A DNA stretch of 64,000 bases from Haloglomus halophilum (lineage in GTDB: Archaea > Halobacteriota > Halobacteria > Halobacteriales > Haloarculaceae), in NCBI RefSeq assembly GCF_024298885.1, contig NZ_CP101166.1, positions 1,798,001 through 1,862,000 of the forward strand. The letters are read 5' to 3'. The position numbers were made by a program, and so were the translations under genes. Under the pieces are notes generated by a model. It was not told the origin of the DNA. It made no database searches and worked only from the letters and a program-made list of their open reading frames with translations. This document shows, in pieces, positions 52,062 through 61,049 of this stretch (position 1 is the first letter of the stretch; every line of letters begins with the position of its first letter).

Positions 52062-53438
52062 ATGCGACTGCTTCCCGCGTTGGTCGTCGTGCTCGGGGTG
52101 GTGGGAGTGCTCGTGCTCGCGCCACCCGCGGCAGCGGTCGACGACGACCGTACCCTCTCGAACGCGACGCTCACCTCCGGCGAGACGTACTGCGAGGGAC
52201 AGCGAGCCTTCTTCGGTGCGCCCAACAGCAGCGCCAACGCCACCTACGAGGTCACCACCCGTGACCCGCCGCCGATCGCGCCGCCGGAGAAGGAGGTCGC
52301 CCTCGACGGGAACGCGACCGGAATCGTCCCGACGAACGACCTCGGGGGGGTCTACGTCCTGCGCAACGAGAGCGGGACACCGGTCGTGGTCGACGGGATG
52401 GGCTACCAGACCCGGACCGGCGACGCCTCGGACGCTGCCTGGGAGGTGCTCGACTGTACCTTCCGCGTCGTTCCCCGGCAGGGGATCGTCGATGTCGGTG
52501 ATGACGGCGGGACCGCATCGTTCACGGTCTCGGCCAGCGACGACGATGCCGTCTACGTCAGGTCCGAGCGCCTGGGCGCCGATACCCTCGCCGACCTGAC
52601 CGGCGGCACCAGAACCGCGGACGGCGTCCGGGTTCCGGTCACGGACGGACGACTGACGATGGAGTTCCCCGCGACCTTCGCCTGTCGTGCTGGCGAGTAC
52701 GAACTCACCGTCGAGGGTGTCTCGACCGGGGCGGAGACGACCGAGCGCGTCACGCTGGAGGCGACCACCGAAACCGCAGTCGTCCTCGACGGGTCACCGG
52801 TCACCGTCCGCTCCGGCAGCACTGCCGGAATCGGCGTGCTGACGCGATGCCATCCGAGCGCGACCGTCCGCATCGGCTCCGAGAACGCGTCGTTCCTCGC
52901 GAACGCGACGTTCACCACCACCCGCGAGAACGACTACGGTGAACTCCGGTTCGACACCGCGGCCGCGGGCTCGGCACCGCCCGCCGAACTGTTCGGGGCC
53001 ACCACCGGCGCCACCTTCGCGAACGCGACCGTCGAGCGCCGCCCCGACACCGACGCGCTCCCGCCGGGCGAATACGACCTGACCGTGTACCAGAACGGCC
53101 GCGAGCAGGATGGGGGCACGCTGCGGGTCCGGTCGACGGCGACCCCGACAGCCACACCGACCACGGTCACGGCGGCCACGGCGACGGCGACGCCCACGAA
53201 CGGGACGCCGGTCCCGACCGTGACCGACCCCCCGACGCCCACGCCGACTACCCCGACTGCGGGCCCGGAGCCGCCGACCGCCTCACCGACACCGACACCC
53301 GTGGTCGACGGGACCCCCACCGCGACGCCGACCGACGGAACGCCGCCCGTGACAGGTAGTGATGGACAGCCCGGATTCGGTGTGGGGGTCGTGATTATCT
53401 CGGTAATGGTGGGGCTCTACGCTAGAGTCGCGACATAA
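52062..53438 (+). CDS. Secreted surface protein with Thr/Pro-rich stalk and PGF-CTERM-like anchor
   Basis: A 458-residue exported protein. A Sec signal (residues 1-25, ending APPAAA) is followed by beta-sandwich domains (about 26-345) resembling the surface domains of haloarchaeal S-layer-like glycoproteins, with several N-x-S/T sites. A TPT/TATPT-rich stalk spans about 360-430 and should be heavily O-glycosylated. The C-terminus has PGFGVGVVIISVMVGLYAR, a PGF-CTERM-type signal for archaeosortase processing. A TTTCTTTAC stretch about 27 nt upstream may be its TATA box. Role in the envelope is inferred. Confidence 0.86.
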   Translation: MRLLPALVVVLGVVGVLVLAPPAAAVDDDRTLSNATLTSGETYCEGQRAFFGAPNSSANATYEVTTRDPPPIAPPEKEVALDGNATGIVPTNDLGGVYVLRNESGTPVVVDGMGYQTRTGDASDAAWEVLDCTFRVVPRQGIVDVGDDGGTASFTVSASDDDAVYVRSERLGADTLADLTGGTRTADGVRVPVTDGRLTMEFPATFACRAGEYELTVEGVSTGAETTERVTLEATTETAVVLDGSPVTVRSGSTAGIGVLTRCHPSATVRIGSENASFLANATFTTTRENDYGELRFDTAAAGSAPPAELFGATTGATFANATVERRPDTDALPPGEYDLTVYQNGREQDGGTLRVRSTATPTATPTTVTAATATATPTNGTPVPTVTDPPTPTPTTPTAGPEPPTASPTPTPVVDGTPTATPTDGTPPVTGSDGQPGFGVGVVIISVMVGLYARVAT

Positions 53439-53476
53439 GTGGGGAGTTCGGCGCTCCGACGGGAAAAATGCTCCCG

Positions 53477-55081
53477 TCAGTCGTGACGGAACGACCGCTG
53501 TCCGGTGAACGCCATCGCCATCCCGTGCTCGTCGGCGGCCTCGATGACATCCTCGTCGTTGACGCTCCCGCCGGGCTGGATGACCGCCTCGATGCCGGCG
53601 TCGGCGGCCTCCTCGATGCCGTCCGGGAAGGGGAAGAAGGCGTCCGAGGCCATCACGGCGCCCTGGGCGTCCTTGCCCTCGGCGTGTTCCTCGGCCTTCA
53701 TCGCCGCGAGGCGGACGGCGTCGACCCGGGAGACCTGGCCCATCCCGACGCCGACCGTCTCGGTGCCCTGCGCGAACAGGATGCCGTTGGACTTGACGTG
53801 CTTGAGCGTCTTCCAGGCGAACAGCATCGTCCCGACCTCCGTATCGGTGGGTTCGCGCTCGGTGACGAACTCGAGGTCGTCGGCCGTGATGTCCTGCAGG
53901 TCGCGGTCCTGGACGAGGCGGCCGCCGACCAGCGGCTTCTCCGTGTGGCGCTCGCTCGTCTCGGAGAGGGTCGCCTCGTCGCCCACATCCAGCACACGGA
54001 GGTTCTCCTTCTCGAACAGCACGTCGAGCGCGGCGTCGGTGTAGCCGGGCGCGACGACGACCTCCTTGAACGAGTCGATGATCTGCTCGGCGGTCGCGGC
54101 GTCGCACTCCCGGTTCAGGGCGACGATGCCGCCGAACGCGCTCATCGGGTCCGTCGAGAGGGCGTCCGCGTACGCGTCCGCCAGCGTGTCCGCGGTCGCA
54201 CAGCCGGCGGGGTTAGTGTGCTTGATGACGGCCGCGGCGGGCTCGTCGAACTCCTTGATGAGGTCGAGCGCGCCGTCGGCGTCGTTGTAGTTGTTGTACG
54301 AGAGGGCCTTCGCGCCCTCGTTCAGCTGCGGGGCGTCGACGACGTTGGCCTCCTCGCAGGTGGCGTCGGCGTAGAGCGCGGCGGCCTGGTGGGGGTTCTC
54401 CCCGTAGCGGAGGTCGGCGACCCGGTCGTCGGCCACGAGCCGGCGGCGCGGGAACGGCTCGCCGTCGTCGCGGGTGGCGGTGTCGCCGTCGACGCGGACG
54501 ACGCCCTCGTCGTGGTCGACCTCGGCGCGCCCCTCGACGAACCACTCGACGGCGCGTGGGTAGGCGGCGAACTCCGCCTCGTAGAGCACCCGTTCCTTCA
54601 GGTCGGCCGGTTCGTCGTCGTCGTAGACCGGGACGGGCTCCTGGGTGACGATGGGACCGCCGTCGACCGTCTCGTCGACGACGTGGACGGTACAGCCCGT
54701 GACCGAGACGCCCGCGTCGAGCACCTGCTCGTGGGCGTCCATCCCCGGGAACGCCGGCAGGAGCGACGGGTGGACGTTGAGCGTCGTCGGCACCTCGTCG
54801 AGGAAGTCCCCGGTCAGGACGCGCATGTAGCCGTCGAGGCAGACGAGGTCGAACTCGTAACCCGCCAGCCGTTCGAGGACACGCTGTTCGTGTGCTTCGC
54901 GGGACTCGCCCTCCTCGCGGACGACGACCTCGGTCGGGATGCCACGCTCGGAGGCCGCCTCCAGCACGGGGGCGCCCTCCTCGTTGGCGAGGACGACGGC
55001 GAACTCGGCACCACCCGGTGCGCGGTCGGCGATGTGTCGCAGGTTGCGCCCACGGTTGGACGCCATTCCGGCCAGTTGCAT
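53477..55081 (-). CDS. purNH: PurN-PurH fusion: GAR formyltransferase plus AICAR formyltransferase
   Basis: A 534-residue bifunctional purine enzyme. Residues about 1-190 are a phosphoribosylglycinamide formyltransferase (NVHPSLLPAFPGMDAH with catalytic His, GCTVHVVDETVDGGPIV). Residues about 205-534 are the AICAR transformylase part of PurH (LRYGENPHQAAALYA, VIKHTNPAGCA, KSNGILFA, ASDAFFPFPDGIE...IQPGGSVND). The IMP cyclohydrolase domain of bacterial PurH is absent; archaea use a separate PurO. Fusion joins steps 3 and 9 of purine synthesis. Confidence 0.94.
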   Translation of the reverse strand: MQLAGMASNRGRNLRHIADRAPGGAEFAVVLANEEGAPVLEAASERGIPTEVVVREEGESREAHEQRVLERLAGYEFDLVCLDGYMRVLTGDFLDEVPTTLNVHPSLLPAFPGMDAHEQVLDAGVSVTGCTVHVVDETVDGGPIVTQEPVPVYDDDEPADLKERVLYEAEFAAYPRAVEWFVEGRAEVDHDEGVVRVDGDTATRDDGEPFPRRRLVADDRVADLRYGENPHQAAALYADATCEEANVVDAPQLNEGAKALSYNNYNDADGALDLIKEFDEPAAAVIKHTNPAGCATADTLADAYADALSTDPMSAFGGIVALNRECDAATAEQIIDSFKEVVVAPGYTDAALDVLFEKENLRVLDVGDEATLSETSERHTEKPLVGGRLVQDRDLQDITADDLEFVTEREPTDTEVGTMLFAWKTLKHVKSNGILFAQGTETVGVGMGQVSRVDAVRLAAMKAEEHAEGKDAQGAVMASDAFFPFPDGIEEAADAGIEAVIQPGGSVNDEDVIEAADEHGMAMAFTGQRSFRHD

Positions 55082-55239
55082 GTTCGAGTGGGGGGGTGGC
55101 CGACCGTTAGTGGTTGCGGTCCAGCGGGTGCGAGAGGGTCGCTCGCACGGGCCACGCTCCCGTGGCGCTCCGTGTTCGCGTCCGTTACAGCGCGGCCGCT
55201 CCTGCGGTGGGGTTCGAGAGGAGGCGACGGTGGCCGCAG

Positions 55240-55632
55240 TCAGACGTCGTCCGGCGTGTCGGCGTCGTCCTCGACGGCCCGCTTCATCGACTCGCGGCGC
55301 GACTTCGCGTCACGCCCGGTACACTCCAGCAGGAAGTCGTTCTTCGCGCTGTTGGCGTCGCCGGCGGCGTCGACGTCGCCCGTCTCCATCAGGCTCTCCA
55401 GGTCTCGCTCGACGAAGTCGACCGCGAGCTTGTCCTTCTTGCCCGAGTACGCCACCGCGCCCGCGACGACCTTCTCGAACACGGGATTGTCGGGGTCGCC
55501 GACGACGTACAGGTCGCTCCCGTTGAACTCCTCCGTGCCAGTGATGGGGCCGAAGTAGTCCTCGATGGTCCCCTCCAGGTCGGGGACACGCTCTTCGAGA
55601 TACTCGCCCCGGCGCATCTTGTACTCCTCCAT
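55240..55632 (-). CDS. Small conserved haloarchaeal protein, DUF5611-like
   Basis: A 130-residue soluble protein with MEEYKMRRGEYLEERVPDLEGTIEDYFG opening, a beta hairpin FNGSDLYVVGDPDNPVF and KDKLAVDFVERDLESLME, and a Lys/Arg-rich tail. I recall this as the DUF5611 family; function unknown. It is on the same strand 158 nt upstream of the purNH start. ATG 55632 matches the conserved opening. Confidence 0.78.
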   Translation of the reverse strand: MEEYKMRRGEYLEERVPDLEGTIEDYFGPITGTEEFNGSDLYVVGDPDNPVFEKVVAGAVAYSGKKDKLAVDFVERDLESLMETGDVDAAGDANSAKNDFLLECTGRDAKSRRESMKRAVEDDADTPDDV

Positions 55633-55758
55633 GGGCGCCGATTTGCGGAGCAGGGGTTTACCGATTTCGGCCTGCTGTCTCCCGCGGCGGCCCACGCGCC
55701 CCGGCGCAGCCGCTGACTCTGGTGGGTCGCTGTCAGGAGTGCGGTGGCGGTCGGGACG

Positions 55759-56772
55759 CTACTCGCTCGCTTCCAGATACCCGTGGACACACTCCGGGCA
55801 GGCGTCGCCCCGCCGGAACGACGACTCGGCGGGGATGGTGTGCCCACACTCCGGGCAGCGGTAGTGACCCTCCGGGACCGTGAAGGAGGCGGTGGCTGCG
55901 GGCTCGGGCTCGATGTCGGGTGCCGGCTCGGCTGCCGTGTTGGGTGTCCCCCCCGCGTCACGGTCGTCGTCGAGAATCTCGGCCGATTCCGGCTCGTCGG
56001 CGTCGTCCGTGGCGTCCTCAGCGTCGCTCGCGTCCGTCTCGGGTTCGTCGGGAGCGTCGCCCTCGTCGCGGGTCAGCGGCTCCGGTTCCCAGGCCTCGCC
56101 GGCCTCGTCACCCGGCCACTGACCGGGTGCGCGGTCGGATTCGGGCTCGTCGGTGAGGATCTCGGCGTCCTCGGTCACTGGCTCCGATTCGTCGGCCGTC
56201 ATGTCGGTCGCGTCGGCCGTCGTGTCGGCCCGCTCGGGATCGAGGTCCACATCCGCCGGGTCCGAGGCGTCGTCGGTCATCAACTCGACACCCTCGTCCT
56301 CGCCGGTGTCGGGTGCGACCGTCTCGGCCGCGCCGCCGGTGGCCGCCTCGACACCGATGTCGTCGGTGTCGCCGGCCGGCCCGCTCCGGTCGACGATGCT
56401 GCCGAAGCCGTCGGTGTCGCCACTCCCGGTCGTGGCGTCGGTCGACGTATCGCCGCCCGTGGTCGGTGCGCCAGTCCCGCTCGGTGCGTCGGTACCGAGC
56501 TGGTCGGGTGACTCGAAGGCACCGTCGCTCCCCGTGGCGGGTTCGTCGCCAGGGGTCCCGAGGGTCGTGTCGGTGCTGACGCCGCCGTCGGCGGTGGCGC
56601 CCGCGGTGGAGACGACCTCCTTGTTGGTCGAGACGACGCGCGTCGCGTCACACTCCGTGCAACGCTCGACGTCCTTCACGACGGTGACGACCTCGCTCCC
56701 CTTGGATTCGCGCTCTCGGACCATCTCGCGCTCGTCGTACGCGTGCCCGAAGAGCGAACACTTCAGCCCCAT
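55759..56772 (-). CDS. Two-zinc-knuckle protein with long disordered linker
   Basis: A 337-residue acidic protein. The N-terminus (about 1-50) has MGLKCSLFGHAY and ERCTECDATRV, a split Cys4/Cys-His zinc site. The C-terminus (about 295-337) has YRCPECGHTIP and DACPECVHGYL, a second zinc ribbon. Between them lie 240 residues of Asp/Glu/Ala/Thr/Gly-rich disorder. It matches a haloarchaeal DUF7093-type architecture by memory; function unknown. Confidence 0.8.
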   Translation of the reverse strand: MGLKCSLFGHAYDEREMVRERESKGSEVVTVVKDVERCTECDATRVVSTNKEVVSTAGATADGGVSTDTTLGTPGDEPATGSDGAFESPDQLGTDAPSGTGAPTTGGDTSTDATTGSGDTDGFGSIVDRSGPAGDTDDIGVEAATGGAAETVAPDTGEDEGVELMTDDASDPADVDLDPERADTTADATDMTADESEPVTEDAEILTDEPESDRAPGQWPGDEAGEAWEPEPLTRDEGDAPDEPETDASDAEDATDDADEPESAEILDDDRDAGGTPNTAAEPAPDIEPEPAATASFTVPEGHYRCPECGHTIPAESSFRRGDACPECVHGYLEASE

Positions 56773-56958
56773 TGTGCGAACGTGGCCCCGACGCGAATTT
56801 AAACGTACTGCAGGGTGTGACCCCCGACGTGCGGGCGTCAGTCACGCGTCAGACGCCGTGCCGCACCGCGGTTCTCGTCCACGGCCGGGTCGGCAGGGCG
56901 GCTCCCTGCGACCCGCTCCGCGCGCGGATTTATGACCGCCGGCGTGCTACAGCCGGGT

Positions 56959-57258
56959 ATGCAGGCGAAGCCCGAGTTCCGTGACCGGGACGAGGCCGAG
57001 GTCGCGGTGCTCGACGCGCTCGTCGACCGTCACGAGGACGGGATGACGGTGTTCGAGCTCCGGTCGGGGACGGAACTGGATATCGACACCATCGAGGCGG
57101 CGCTCGGGGGGCTGAAGGAGGTCGGGCTCATCCGCGTGGAGGAGGAGGGGAGCCGGACGCGTATCTACCCCGACGAGCGGGTGGTGCCCGAGCCCGGCGA
57201 GGCCGAGGAGACCGACCCCTCGCTCGTCGACCGGCTCCTCGGAAGACTGCCGCTGTGA
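56959..57258 (+). CDS. Small winged-helix protein, DUF6432/MarR-like
   Basis: A 99-residue protein with a single winged helix (FRDRDEAEVAVLDALVDRH...VFELRSGTELDIDTIEAALGGLKEVGLIRVEEEGSRTRIYP) and an acidic tail. Expected to bind DNA or act as a regulatory partner. A TATA-like GATTTATGA (about 56926-56934) lies about 27 nt before ATG 56959, supporting this start over an upstream ATG at 56932 which would overlap the TATA box. Confidence 0.8.
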   Translation: MQAKPEFRDRDEAEVAVLDALVDRHEDGMTVFELRSGTELDIDTIEAALGGLKEVGLIRVEEEGSRTRIYPDERVVPEPGEAEETDPSLVDRLLGRLPL

Positions 57259-57409
57259 ACCATCGCTGAGGCCGCTGCCGACCGAGCGCGGTTCCGGGAG
57301 TGTCTGACGCACGGCTGACCGCTCGCGACACGTCCCGCTGCCTTCTTGCGGTTTCTACTTCCGATACAGTCCGGCAGGGTATTTACCGTTCGCGCGTCTC
57401 GGGGGTGAT

Positions 57410-57553
57410 ATGATCGCACGCGTCGTCGCGGCGCTCCGGGGGAACCGCTCGGCCGGCTTCCACGAGTGCCGCCGCTGTGGTACGACCGTCGAGCCGTCGG
57501 CGTCGGGCTGCCCCGCCTGCGAGTCGACCGATATCGCGCGCTACGACCTCTGA
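57410..57553 (+). CDS. 47-residue zinc-finger microprotein
   Basis: A small protein with HECRRCG and CPAC knuckles (Cys at about 20, 23, 34 and 37), predicted to bind one zinc ion, and a C-terminal ESTDIARYDL tail that recurs in haloarchaeal microproteins. A TATA-like TATTTA at 57380-57385 lies about 27 nt before the ATG, supporting leaderless expression. Function unknown. Confidence 0.78.
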   Translation: MIARVVAALRGNRSAGFHECRRCGTTVEPSASGCPACESTDIARYDL

Positions 57554-57673
57554 GGCCGTCTCCCCCCGTCCGTTCTGCCGGCCGTCGTCTGTCCCTCCGC
57601 CCATTCGCCCCCGGCCAGTGTCGCCCGGGGACATGGCGTCGGAGTTATCCCTCGACGCCCGCTATCGGCGGGT

Positions 57674-58768
57674 ATGACTGTCGTCGCGGAGGAACACGAG
57701 GCACACGGGGCGACCTTCCGCGAGCTCGCGGACGGCCGTCGTGCCGTGGAGGCGTATCACCGGCCCGAGCGGACGGCCACCGCCGTCCGGAACGGGGTCG
57801 GCGTCATCGAGATGGGTTACGGCGTCGTCGCCGTCACGGGCGAGGACCGCCACGAGTTCGTCGACGATGCGGTGTCGAACCGCGTCCCCGCGGCCGACGG
57901 CGAGGGCTGCTACGCCCTCCTGCTCGACCCGCAGGGCGCCATCACGACGGATATGTACGTCTACAACGCCGGCGAGCAGTTGCTGGTGTTCACGCCGCCG
58001 GCCCGCGCCGCGCCGCTGGTCGAGGACTGGTCGGAGAAGGTGTTCATCCAGGACGTCGAGGTCCGGGACGCCTCGTCGGACTTCGGCGTCTTCGGCGTCC
58101 ACGGCCCCACCTCGACCGAGAAGGTCGCCTCCGTCCTGCACGGTGGGTCCGGGTCGCCGGACCCACGACTCTCCTTCGTCCGCGGGTCGCTGGGCGACGC
58201 CGGCGTCACCGTGGTCCGGACGGACGCTCCCCTCGGCGAGGAGGGCTACGAGGTCGTCTGTGCCGCCGACGGGGCGAACGAGGTGTTCAACACGCTCCTC
58301 ACGCGCGGGCTGAACGCCGTCCCGTTCGGCTATCAGGTCTACGAGACGCTCGCGCTGGAGGCCGGAACGCCGCTGTTCGACACGGAACTGGCGGGGCGGA
58401 TTCCGAACGTCGCCGGCGTCAGGAACGCGCTCGACTTCGAGAAGGGCTGCTACGTCGGCCAGGAGGTCGTCTCGAAGGTGGAGAACCAGGGCCGGCCGTC
58501 CCAGCGGCTGGTCGGGCTCCTGCCCGAGACGCTTCCGCAAGCGGGTGCGGCCGTCTTCGACGGCGACAGCGCGGCCGGCGAGGTCACGCGCGCCGTCGAG
58601 TCACCGACGCTCGACCGCGCGGCGGCGATGGCGTACGTCGACTTCAGGCTGGCGTCGGACGACGTGACGGTCCGTGTCGACGGCGACGAGGTCCCGGCCG
58701 AGGTGGTGGAGCTGCCGCTCTACGAGGGCTCGGACCGGTCGGCGCGGATTCCGGAGTACGTGAGCTGA
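57674..58768 (+). CDS. YgfZ/GcvT-type folate-binding protein
   Basis: A 364-residue protein of the aminomethyltransferase-like family. The YgfZ signature K-G-C-Y-x-G-Q-E appears as KGCYVGQEVVSK near residue 258, pointing to a role in Fe-S cluster protein maturation rather than glycine cleavage. Folate-domain landmarks include VEMGYGV-type residues near 47 and FGVHGPTS. A GTTATCC about 27 nt upstream (57644-57650) is a likely TATA box. Confidence 0.9.
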   Translation: MTVVAEEHEAHGATFRELADGRRAVEAYHRPERTATAVRNGVGVIEMGYGVVAVTGEDRHEFVDDAVSNRVPAADGEGCYALLLDPQGAITTDMYVYNAGEQLLVFTPPARAAPLVEDWSEKVFIQDVEVRDASSDFGVFGVHGPTSTEKVASVLHGGSGSPDPRLSFVRGSLGDAGVTVVRTDAPLGEEGYEVVCAADGANEVFNTLLTRGLNAVPFGYQVYETLALEAGTPLFDTELAGRIPNVAGVRNALDFEKGCYVGQEVVSKVENQGRPSQRLVGLLPETLPQAGAAVFDGDSAAGEVTRAVESPTLDRAAAMAYVDFRLASDDVTVRVDGDEVPAEVVELPLYEGSDRSARIPEYVS

Positions 58769-58873
58769 AACCTTACTTCATCTATATTTGCTCAAATATT
58801 TCAGATAAATTCTAATTTCGATAAATATTTCCTGGTTATTGGGTGTAGTTTGGCTGACAACTGACCTCTACAT

Positions 58874-59385
58874 CTGTAGAAAGCCCCCGCTCGCTCGACC
58901 ATCCGGGCCTCGCTGCGCTCCTCACTCGCTTCGCTCGTTGCGGTGCTTGCTTCGTCCGGGATGGGTCGAGCGAGCGGCCCCTTTCAACCCCACCCTGTTG
59001 CTGGTTAAACCGAGCCTGTGCGCGTGGTGGTTCCAACGGGCCGCTAGTGCCCCCATACCTCCCCGCGCTCGCGCTGCGGTGTTCCGGCATGCTCGCTATC
59101 GCTCGCAGCCCCCACAGCGGTAGCGCGAGCGCGCTTCCTGTTCCCGGAACCGGCCGGCCGACCAACCACCCCCCGGCCGGGAGCGCGTGGTGAGGCCCGA
59201 AGCGGCCGAACCCGCGCGACCCGGGGAAGGGCAGGGATGCCGCCCCGCCGAACAGACAACGACGGGTGGGACTGAAAGGGGCCGGCCGCTCGATCCTCCC
59301 CCGGCGACGCAAGGACCGCAGGGAGCGGAGCGACCGAGGACCGCAGCGAGCCGCGGGGGGTCGAGCGGCCGGGGGCTTTCTACAG
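58874..59385. repeat. Hairpin-rich dispersed repeat, large copy B
   Basis: Fills most of a 764-bp gap. Outer arms CTGTAGAAAGCCCCCG-CTCGCTCGACC (58874-58900) and its complement at 59359-59385 pair at 25 of 27 positions; inner arms 58966-58992 and 59267-59293 pair at 24 of 27. Each end (58879-58985 and 59274-59380, about 107 bp) is itself an imperfect palindrome and the two ends are inverted copies of each other. The 288-bp centre holds CATACCTCCCC (59054-59064) and the 20-bp block 59175-59194 identical to copy A. Flank 58769-58855 is AT-rich; 59386-59532 shows nothing recognisable beyond a possible promoter. Confidence 0.8.
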
Positions 59386-59532
59386 GGTTCTGTCGCGGTC
59401 GGAGTCAGAGTGCGAGTCCCAACGGGGACCGTCCGAGCGGTCGACGGAATTGACGAGCGTGGAGCACACGACCACTCCACATCCTGCTAGCCACCGATAC
59501 CGTCAAGCCCCGTCCCCCTGACCCCACGACGT

Positions 59533-59709
59533 ATGCGCGACGAGGCGGCAATCCGCGAGCGGATCGCCGAACTGGAGGCCGAGTACGACAGCCACGACCC
59601 GCCGTCCTCGGCGCTGGAGGACGAGGCCGAGGTGGCCATCCTCCGGGCCATCGAGGAACTGGAGTGGGTGCTGGAGGAGCACGACCCGGAGGGCGGGTTC
59701 ACGACCTGA
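59533..59709 (+). CDS. 58-residue acidic helical protein
   Basis: A small protein with two amphipathic helices: MRDEAAIRERIAELEAEYD and EAEVAILRAIEELEWVLEEHD, separated by a short Pro-containing turn. It would form a helical hairpin or coiled coil. No enzymatic motif. It is similar in style to conserved small haloarchaeal proteins; function unknown. It converges with the TFB gene 38 nt away. Confidence 0.7.
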   Translation: MRDEAAIRERIAELEAEYDSHDPPSSALEDEAEVAILRAIEELEWVLEEHDPEGGFTT

Positions 59710-59747
59710 CGCGGCGGCCGGGCGGTGGGTCCGGACGACGCGGCTCG

Positions 59748-60779
59748 TCAGGCGCCGGCGGTCTCGGCTGCCGAATCGGTGTCCATGACCCCCGCGGCCT
59801 CCAGCAGGTCCTTGTACCGGTTGCGGATGGTCACCTCGGAGATGTCGGCCACGTCGCCGACCTCGCTCTGGGTGAGCCCCTCGCTGGTGAGGAGCGAACC
59901 GGCGTACAGCGCGGCCGCCGCGATGCCCACGGGTGACTTGCCCGAGAGGAGCTGTGCCTCGCTGGCGGTCTCGATGAGTTCGACCGCCTTGCGCTCTGTC
60001 GCGTCGCCGGCGTCGAGTTCGCTCGCGAACCGGGGCAGGTACTCCGTCGGGTCCGCCGGCTCGATGGCGAGGTTCAGCTCCTTGACGATGTAGCGGTAGG
60101 CGCGTTTGAACTCCTCCTTGTCGACGCGGCAGACCCGCGCGACCTCGTCGAGGCTCCGCGGGACGTTCGCCTGCCGCGCGGCGGCGTAGACGGCGGCGGT
60201 CGCGATGCCCTCGATGGAGCGGCCGGGGAGCAGGTTCTCGTCGAGGGCGCGCCGGTAGATGACGGAGGCGGTCTCGCGGACGTTGTCCGGCAGCCCCAGG
60301 GCGCTGGCCATCCGGTCGATCTCGCCGAGGGCCTGCTTGAGGTTGCGCTCCTTGGAGTCGCGCGTGCGGAACCGCTCGTTCCAGGTGCGCAGCCGGTTCA
60401 TCTTCTGTCGCTGCTTGCTCGACAGGGAGTTGCCGTAGGCGTCCTTGTCCTGCCAGCCGATGTCGGTCGAGAGCCCCTTGTCGTGCATCATGTTGGTCGT
60501 CGGGGCGCCGACGCGGCTCTTCTCGTCGCGCTCGCTGGCGTCGAACGCGCGCCACTCGGGCCCGCGGTCGATCTCGTCCTCCTCGACGACGAGGCCACAC
60601 TCCTCGCAGACGGTCTCGCCGTGCTCGGTGTCGACGCTCAGACTCCCGCCACACTCCGGGCAGACGAGCGTCGCCTGTGTCTCGCCGTCCTCGACCGCCG
60701 GGCGCGTCTCCTCGTCGACCGGCGGCTGTGTCTCCTCGGACGACCGCTCGGCACGCTGGGTGAGTCGAGTGTCGGACAT
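59748..60779 (-). CDS. tfb: Transcription initiation factor TFB
   Basis: A 343-residue TFIIB homologue that recruits RNA polymerase with TBP. An N-terminal Ser/Glu-rich tail is followed by the zinc ribbon CPECGG...CEECGL (about 40-62), the B-finger region FDASERDEKSRVGAPTT and two cyclin folds (about 150-240 and 250-335) ending in a helix-turn-helix ISEVTIRNRYKDLLE. Haloarchaea encode several TFBs. The best TATA box (60921-60930) lies about 140 nt upstream, giving an unusually long leader of about 115 nt. Confidence 0.95.
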   Translation of the reverse strand: MSDTRLTQRAERSSEETQPPVDEETRPAVEDGETQATLVCPECGGSLSVDTEHGETVCEECGLVVEEDEIDRGPEWRAFDASERDEKSRVGAPTTNMMHDKGLSTDIGWQDKDAYGNSLSSKQRQKMNRLRTWNERFRTRDSKERNLKQALGEIDRMASALGLPDNVRETASVIYRRALDENLLPGRSIEGIATAAVYAAARQANVPRSLDEVARVCRVDKEEFKRAYRYIVKELNLAIEPADPTEYLPRFASELDAGDATERKAVELIETASEAQLLSGKSPVGIAAAALYAGSLLTSEGLTQSEVGDVADISEVTIRNRYKDLLEAAGVMDTDSAAETAGA

Positions 60780-60920
60780 GGATTCGTGGTGGTCGTGGCG
60801 TCGCAGGTCGGTCCGGCTGACGGTGCCCGCTGCCGGTTCGGCGCCGGTCGGCGCGGGTCGCCGTTCGTACGCGAGTGTAGGGCTGTCCGCTCCCTCAGCG
60901 CTGTGCCGAACAGTTTGGCG

Positions 60921-60930
60921 TTTATTATAC
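60921..60930 (-). promoter_or_regulatory. Probable TATA box of tfb
   Basis: Reads GTATAATAAA on the minus strand, the strongest TATA match seen in the window, preceded by GC-rich sequence that could include the BRE. It may also serve the divergent direction. Confidence 0.6.
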
Positions 60931-60977
60931 CTGCCCGTGAACGGGCGCCCCCTCACGACGTGTCCACCCCGCCGCCG

Positions 60978-61005
60978 GTGTGTGCGTGCGTGTGTGTGTG
61001 TGTGT
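60978..61005. repeat. 28-nt alternating purine-pyrimidine (GT)n tract
   Basis: GTGTGTGCGTGCG followed by repeated TG steps, uninterrupted purine-pyrimidine alternation over 28 nt. It lies between the tfb promoter and the TATA-like GTTTATC (61016-61022) of the 61050 gene. Such tracts can adopt Z-DNA, especially in high salt, and can change length. Confidence 0.85.
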
Positions 61006-61049
61006 CAGTCGCACGGTTTATCTCGCTGGGACTCGTAGCCCCCTGTGTC

